From the NCBI GenBank assembly GCA_035388225.1, contig DAOOPM010000016.1:16552-80551 (forward strand): a DNA stretch of 64,000 nucleotides. The letters are read 5' to 3'. Below are positions 59,677-64,000 of this stretch, one piece after another; positions within the stretch are counted from its first letter, which is position 1; every line of letters begins with the position of its first letter. The notes beneath the pieces are model-generated. The model saw only the letters and a program-made list of their open reading frames with translations, had not been told where the DNA came from and did no database searches. Both the position numbers and the translations under genes were made by a program. Origin of the DNA: SB25 sp029560875 (GTDB lineage Bacteria > Bacteroidota > Bacteroidia > Bacteroidales > Tenuifilaceae).

Positions 59677-60129
59677 ATGCCCAAGGAGATAAGTTTCAAA
59701 ATAAGCAAATTACAGTTTTGGGCTGTTACATTGCTTATTTTACTGTTTCCTCTATCATCAAAATATAAACTTATAATTTGGGGCGAAAAAACAGTTGGAA
59801 CGGTTGTTGACCACAAAAAAGTGGGTTTTGGTCGACTGAGCGAATACGATACCTATTCAGTTATTCAATTCAATGCTGACTCTAAAACCTTAAGGATGTA
59901 TGGCCCTGAGAACACTATATACGAATTAGGCGATTCTATTACAGTTTACTACAATAAAAATAACCCTCAGAATTGTATGATTTTTTCCTTCACATACATT
60001 TATACTGGCCGAAGCGCTATTATTCCGTTTGTTTTGTTGCTAGTTTGGATTGCTTTTTATAATGCTTTTAAGGATAAGAAAGTAGATAAAGCCTCCACTC
60101 AAAAAGAGCAAGAATTACCTCTGCAATAG
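59677..60129 (+). CDS. DUF3592-like membrane protein, 150 aa
   Basis: Two hydrophobic helices (about residues 12-30 and 108-128) flank a beta-rich extramembrane domain with VGTVVDHKKVGFG, YSVIQFNADSKTL and YELGDSITVYYNKNNPQNCMIF. That pattern, including the final strand with 'VxYNxxNPxxA'-like sequence, is typical of DUF3592 proteins of unknown function. It lies 74 bp after tdk on the same strand; no promoter of its own was identified. Confidence 0.75.
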   Translation: MPKEISFKISKLQFWAVTLLILLFPLSSKYKLIIWGEKTVGTVVDHKKVGFGRLSEYDTYSVIQFNADSKTLRMYGPENTIYELGDSITVYYNKNNPQNCMIFSFTYIYTGRSAIIPFVLLLVWIAFYNAFKDKKVDKASTQKEQELPLQ

Positions 60130-60232
60130 AACGCCTGTAATCATCAATTTAAACTATATACTATTAATGCCTCTTGGCATAAATGTTACACAATTTAACT
60201 TTCCAATCTCACTTCTTATAACTACTTTTGCA

Positions 60233-60240
60233 CGCTCAAA
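60233..60240 (+). promoter_or_regulatory. Candidate -7 box for the ABC-F gene
   Basis: TACTTTTG followed by C matches TAnnTTTG, giving a leader of about 85 nt to the ATG at 60333. Confidence 0.4.
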
Positions 60241-60332
60241 ACCAAAACAAAAAACCGAAAAAACCTCTTTTATTGTATTGAAAACCAATCTATTTTCATC
60301 TCAATTTAGTATAAAAATTACAACTCCAAATA

Positions 60333-61946
<1,614 letters not shown>

Positions 61947-61962
61947 TATTCGCAAATATAAC

Positions 61963-62004
61963 AATACCCAAAAATGTGTATTTGACTACACGTTTTTGGG
62001 TATT
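61963..62004. terminator. Bidirectional terminator after the ABC-F gene
   Basis: Two 18-bp arms starting AATACCCAAAAA pair with one G-T mismatch around a six-base loop (TTTGAC), followed by T-rich sequence. It lies between two convergent genes and is the longest stem in the window. Confidence 0.9.
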
Positions 62005-62045
62005 TGCTTTTAATTAAAAGACAATATTAAGATTAGTAAATATAC

Positions 62046-62510
62046 TTAGTCAACTAACTTCTTTATTTTATTTTCCAATTGAATTAGTACATTTCTTTTT
62101 GAGAGAATTCTAATTACTCCTAGTTCATTACAAATTACAATATCTTCTCTAAGGAAGAAATTAAAAACCCTGGCTATTTTTGTTTTTTTAGTATAAATAG
62201 TCTCATTATCACTTTTTCTGATGGAAATGTATCCCTTTGATATAACAATCTCATCTAAGTGATTATTACATTTACTTAAATACTCACTATCTGTAATCAT
62301 CAGTTCACCTTTTCTATTAATTGATGCCTGAGTTATGGGCATAATAAGCACATAGATGACAAATATTATCCATTGCTTTTCAATAAAGGATAAAAAAGGC
62401 TTACCCATCATTAAACTCATTATGTATATAAGAACTACATACAGAATAAGTGAAAACAATGATAACAGAAGAAAATCTCCCACTGAAAATTTAAATAATC
62501 TTTTGTTCAT
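62046..62510 (-). CDS. Small membrane protein with PH-like domain, 154 aa
   Basis: Two hydrophobic helices (about residues 12-34 and 46-62) are followed by a soluble alternating-strand part (DEIVISKGYISIRKSDNETIYTKKTKIARVFNFF) that resembles bacterial PH-like domains. No family is firmly recognised. It is the last gene of a minus-strand group of small membrane proteins behind a putative lipoprotein (63152-63931). It could be an immunity or accessory protein, but this is only suggested by position. Confidence 0.6.
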   Translation of the reverse strand: MNKRLFKFSVGDFLLLSLFSLILYVVLIYIMSLMMGKPFLSFIEKQWIIFVIYVLIMPITQASINRKGELMITDSEYLSKCNNHLDEIVISKGYISIRKSDNETIYTKKTKIARVFNFFLREDIVICNELGVIRILSKRNVLIQLENKIKKLVD

Positions 62511-62572
62511 ATAGCACTAACTTGGCAACTACATCATCTTTTAATAAAATAGATGTTTTATTAGGAATTGAA

Positions 62573-62764
62573 TTAATTTAAAAAGTATTTCTCAATTAAA
62601 CCAAACATTACTCCTGCTCCATAAGATACCCAATACAAAGCAAAAAGCACAGATAGCGTAATAAGTATGTTTTTAATAAGTTTGATATCCTTTTTAAGAG
62701 CAGTGTTCTCACTTTTTAAAATTTCAAACTGTTTGGTAATTTCTTCGAATTGATTTGGTTCCAT
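62573..62764 (-). CDS. Small coiled-coil membrane protein, 63 aa
   Basis: The N-terminal half is a coiled coil (FEEITKQFEILKSENTALKKDI) and the C-terminal half one membrane helix (ILITLSVLFALYWVSYGAGVMFGLI). This layout is common in small bacterial membrane proteins of unknown role. It lies 62 bp upstream of the 154-aa gene on the same strand. Confidence 0.6.
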   Translation of the reverse strand: MEPNQFEEITKQFEILKSENTALKKDIKLIKNILITLSVLFALYWVSYGAGVMFGLIEKYFLN

Positions 62765-62873
62765 TGCTTTTGTTATTATATGGTTCTTAAATTCAAATAT
62801 AGTAATTATTGGAAATTATTGCTAATGCTCTTGGTTTAATTCTGTAAAAGCCTATATCCTTGAATAATACAAT

Positions 62874-62913
62874 ACCTTGCTGCCACAGGAGAGGACTCTT
62901 GCGGTAGCAAGGT
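62874..62913. repeat. Palindromic element, 11-bp stem
   Basis: ACCTTGCTGCC and GGTAGCAAGGT pair over 11 bp with one G-T pair, around an 18-base loop. It lies between two small membrane-protein genes. It has no T-tract, so it is more likely a remnant of a dispersed repeat than a terminator. Confidence 0.4.
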
Positions 62914-62952
62914 TGGAAAGAAAAAAATAGAGGATACGACAAAGTGTTTTAC

Positions 62953-63138
62953 TTAATTAAATAGACGCGGTAGTAACCAATAAAGTAATGTCCAAATTGA
63001 AATAATTAAAATAATTATAAGAGTTTCGAAAACAATCTTTCCTCTGTCTCTTTTTTTTAATGCTGCAAATAGAAATTTCATTCTAACTATTAAAGATAAA
63101 AGAGCAACAACATGAAGAATTATATTACTTATTTGCAT
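62953..63138 (-). CDS. Small two-helix membrane protein, 61 aa
   Basis: Almost the whole protein consists of two hydrophobic helices separated by a basic turn (KKRDRGK). The gene starts 13 bp after the stop of the putative lipoprotein on the same strand, so the two are probably co-transcribed. This arrangement of a hydrophobic-tailed secreted protein followed by a tiny membrane protein recalls bacteriocin-immunity pairs, but there is no sequence proof. Confidence 0.55.
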   Translation of the reverse strand: MQISNIILHVVALLSLIVRMKFLFAALKKRDRGKIVFETLIIILIISIWTLLYWLLPRLFN

Positions 63139-63151
63139 ATATAACTATTTT

Positions 63152-63931
63152 TTAAATTTCAACGCCTCCCATACAAAATCCAAAATCAACGACAGCAATT
63201 GCCACACCAACTGGGCCTAACATTCTTTTTGCAACAGATTTAAACGCTGTTTTTATTGCTGCAGTACTCCAAACCGTTGCGCCAGACATCCCAACGGAAA
63301 ATAAAATATCAACACCTAGTGCATGTAACCCACAACGTCCGACTTCTGACCAATCTACATTTGCATTTGCAGTATTAATTGAAAAAAGGTTAAGTTGATT
63401 TTGAGCAACCAACAATCCATTCTCAGACTGAGTTACTACCATTACAAGAGCAATCAAATCTGTTTCTGGAGCCTTCTCATCGGCAAGCATTTTCTGAATA
63501 TCTTGTTCGGAAAATCCCTTAGAATAAAGGTATTGCTTTGATTCTTGGACTAATGGATTTAAACTGTTCGTTATAGTCTCTAATGGCAGGGTAATTTGAT
63601 ATTCGGAATTAGTCGGATTAGGAGCATACTGTAATATTGCACCATCATTATCAATCAAACTTGCTAATTCTTGGATTGTATTAGTGTTTTGAAATAAAGT
63701 TTCTGTTTCTGGTGTTACTCCACAAGGAAATTGCATATACACTACTAATTCCTCAGAGGCAAGGGTTGTGGGATTAGATTTTGTATTTTGACAACCTTTT
63801 TGGATAAATGAAATTTCTGCGATAGATTTTCTAGTTTCCTTTATTTTTTTTTCAAATCTAAAATTTGCCTTTTGAGCATCGCTTCCTTCATATACTGCTT
63901 TTTCGCATGAGTTAACAATAAAAATACACAA
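63152..63931 (-). CDS. Putative lipoprotein with glycine-rich hydrophobic C-terminus, 259 aa
   Basis: The N-terminus reads CIFIVNSCEKAV, a lipobox with cysteine about residue 9. The start is doubtful: the first recognised codon is TTG, the hydrophobic stretch continues five codons upstream (VIVVL), and no in-frame ATG is available before a stop. The middle is an ordinary soluble region. The last 60 residues (from GRCGLHALGVDILFSVGM to LGPVGVAIAVVDFGFCMGG) are hydrophobic and glycine-rich, with one cysteine at each end, reminiscent of class II bacteriocins. The gene is followed by three small membrane-protein genes. Function unknown. Confidence 0.6.
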   Translation of the reverse strand: MCIFIVNSCEKAVYEGSDAQKANFRFEKKIKETRKSIAEISFIQKGCQNTKSNPTTLASEELVVYMQFPCGVTPETETLFQNTNTIQELASLIDNDGAILQYAPNPTNSEYQITLPLETITNSLNPLVQESKQYLYSKGFSEQDIQKMLADEKAPETDLIALVMVVTQSENGLLVAQNQLNLFSINTANANVDWSEVGRCGLHALGVDILFSVGMSGATVWSTAAIKTAFKSVAKRMLGPVGVAIAVVDFGFCMGGVEI

Positions 63932-64000
63932 AACAACAATTACGTTTTGAATATCCGTAATTTGTCATATTTGATTTAAAAGGCTATATTTGAAGCAAAT

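Overview
The window is chromosomal DNA from a Bacteroidota bacterium, most likely an anaerobic or microaerobic Bacteroidales-like lineage. The evidence is its AT-rich DNA, the TAnnTTTG promoter -7 boxes, genes that mostly lack Shine-Dalgarno sequences, two giant proteins with type IX secretion (T9SS) C-terminal sorting domains, a GldB-like lipoprotein, a DUF5686 outer-membrane protein and a ferredoxin-linked 2-oxoacid oxidoreductase. I see no rRNA, tRNA, CRISPR array or transposase.

Layout. 1-6.3 kb: an unknown protein, fabD, an OsmC-like protein, a 1032-residue AsmA-like protein and two small exported proteins. 6.4-11.5 kb (minus strand): a secreted caspase-fold protease followed 6 bp later by a beta-propeller sensor with a cytoplasmic SpoIIE/PP2C phosphatase. 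11.8-33 kb (plus strand): a membrane-anchored AraC-family regulator, a first giant LamG/Fn3/FG-GAP/PKD surface-protein gene broken by a 0.8 kb insertion, a second intact 2976-residue paralogue, and three small exported satellite proteins (one a predicted outer-membrane barrel) ending at a strong terminator. 33-62 kb is mostly housekeeping: gdhA, a receiver-like/PEP-synthase-like fusion, korBA, a gamma carbonic anhydrase homologue, uvrA, a lytic transglycosylase, a phosphate-type porin, fhs, gldB, dnaB, a HAD nucleotidase, a DEAD-box helicase, a DUF5686 protein, an FMN riboswitch with ribB, rsmI, tdk and an ABC-F protein. 62-64 kb holds small membrane proteins and a lipoprotein with a bacteriocin-like hydrophobic tail.

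Three signals stand out. (1) A 40-bp palindrome occurs three times, at 11593-11632 (minus), 12996-13035 and 20575-20614. It lies just upstream of the -7 box of the caspase/phosphatase operon and of both giant genes, around the AraC gene. This predicts one regulon joining a surface-exposed giant-protein system to a caspase/phosphatase pathway. (2) The first giant gene is interrupted at 15469-16262 by a segment built like an integron gene cassette: two small ORFs followed by a folded attC-like site. Removing 794 bp restores the reading frame exactly. (3) Four CTTAAC half-sites in 11-bp phased pairs precede the porin gene and look like a Pho box.

Coordinates of promoters, palindromes and hairpins were read by eye. 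Protein identifications rest on motif recognition, not on database searches.
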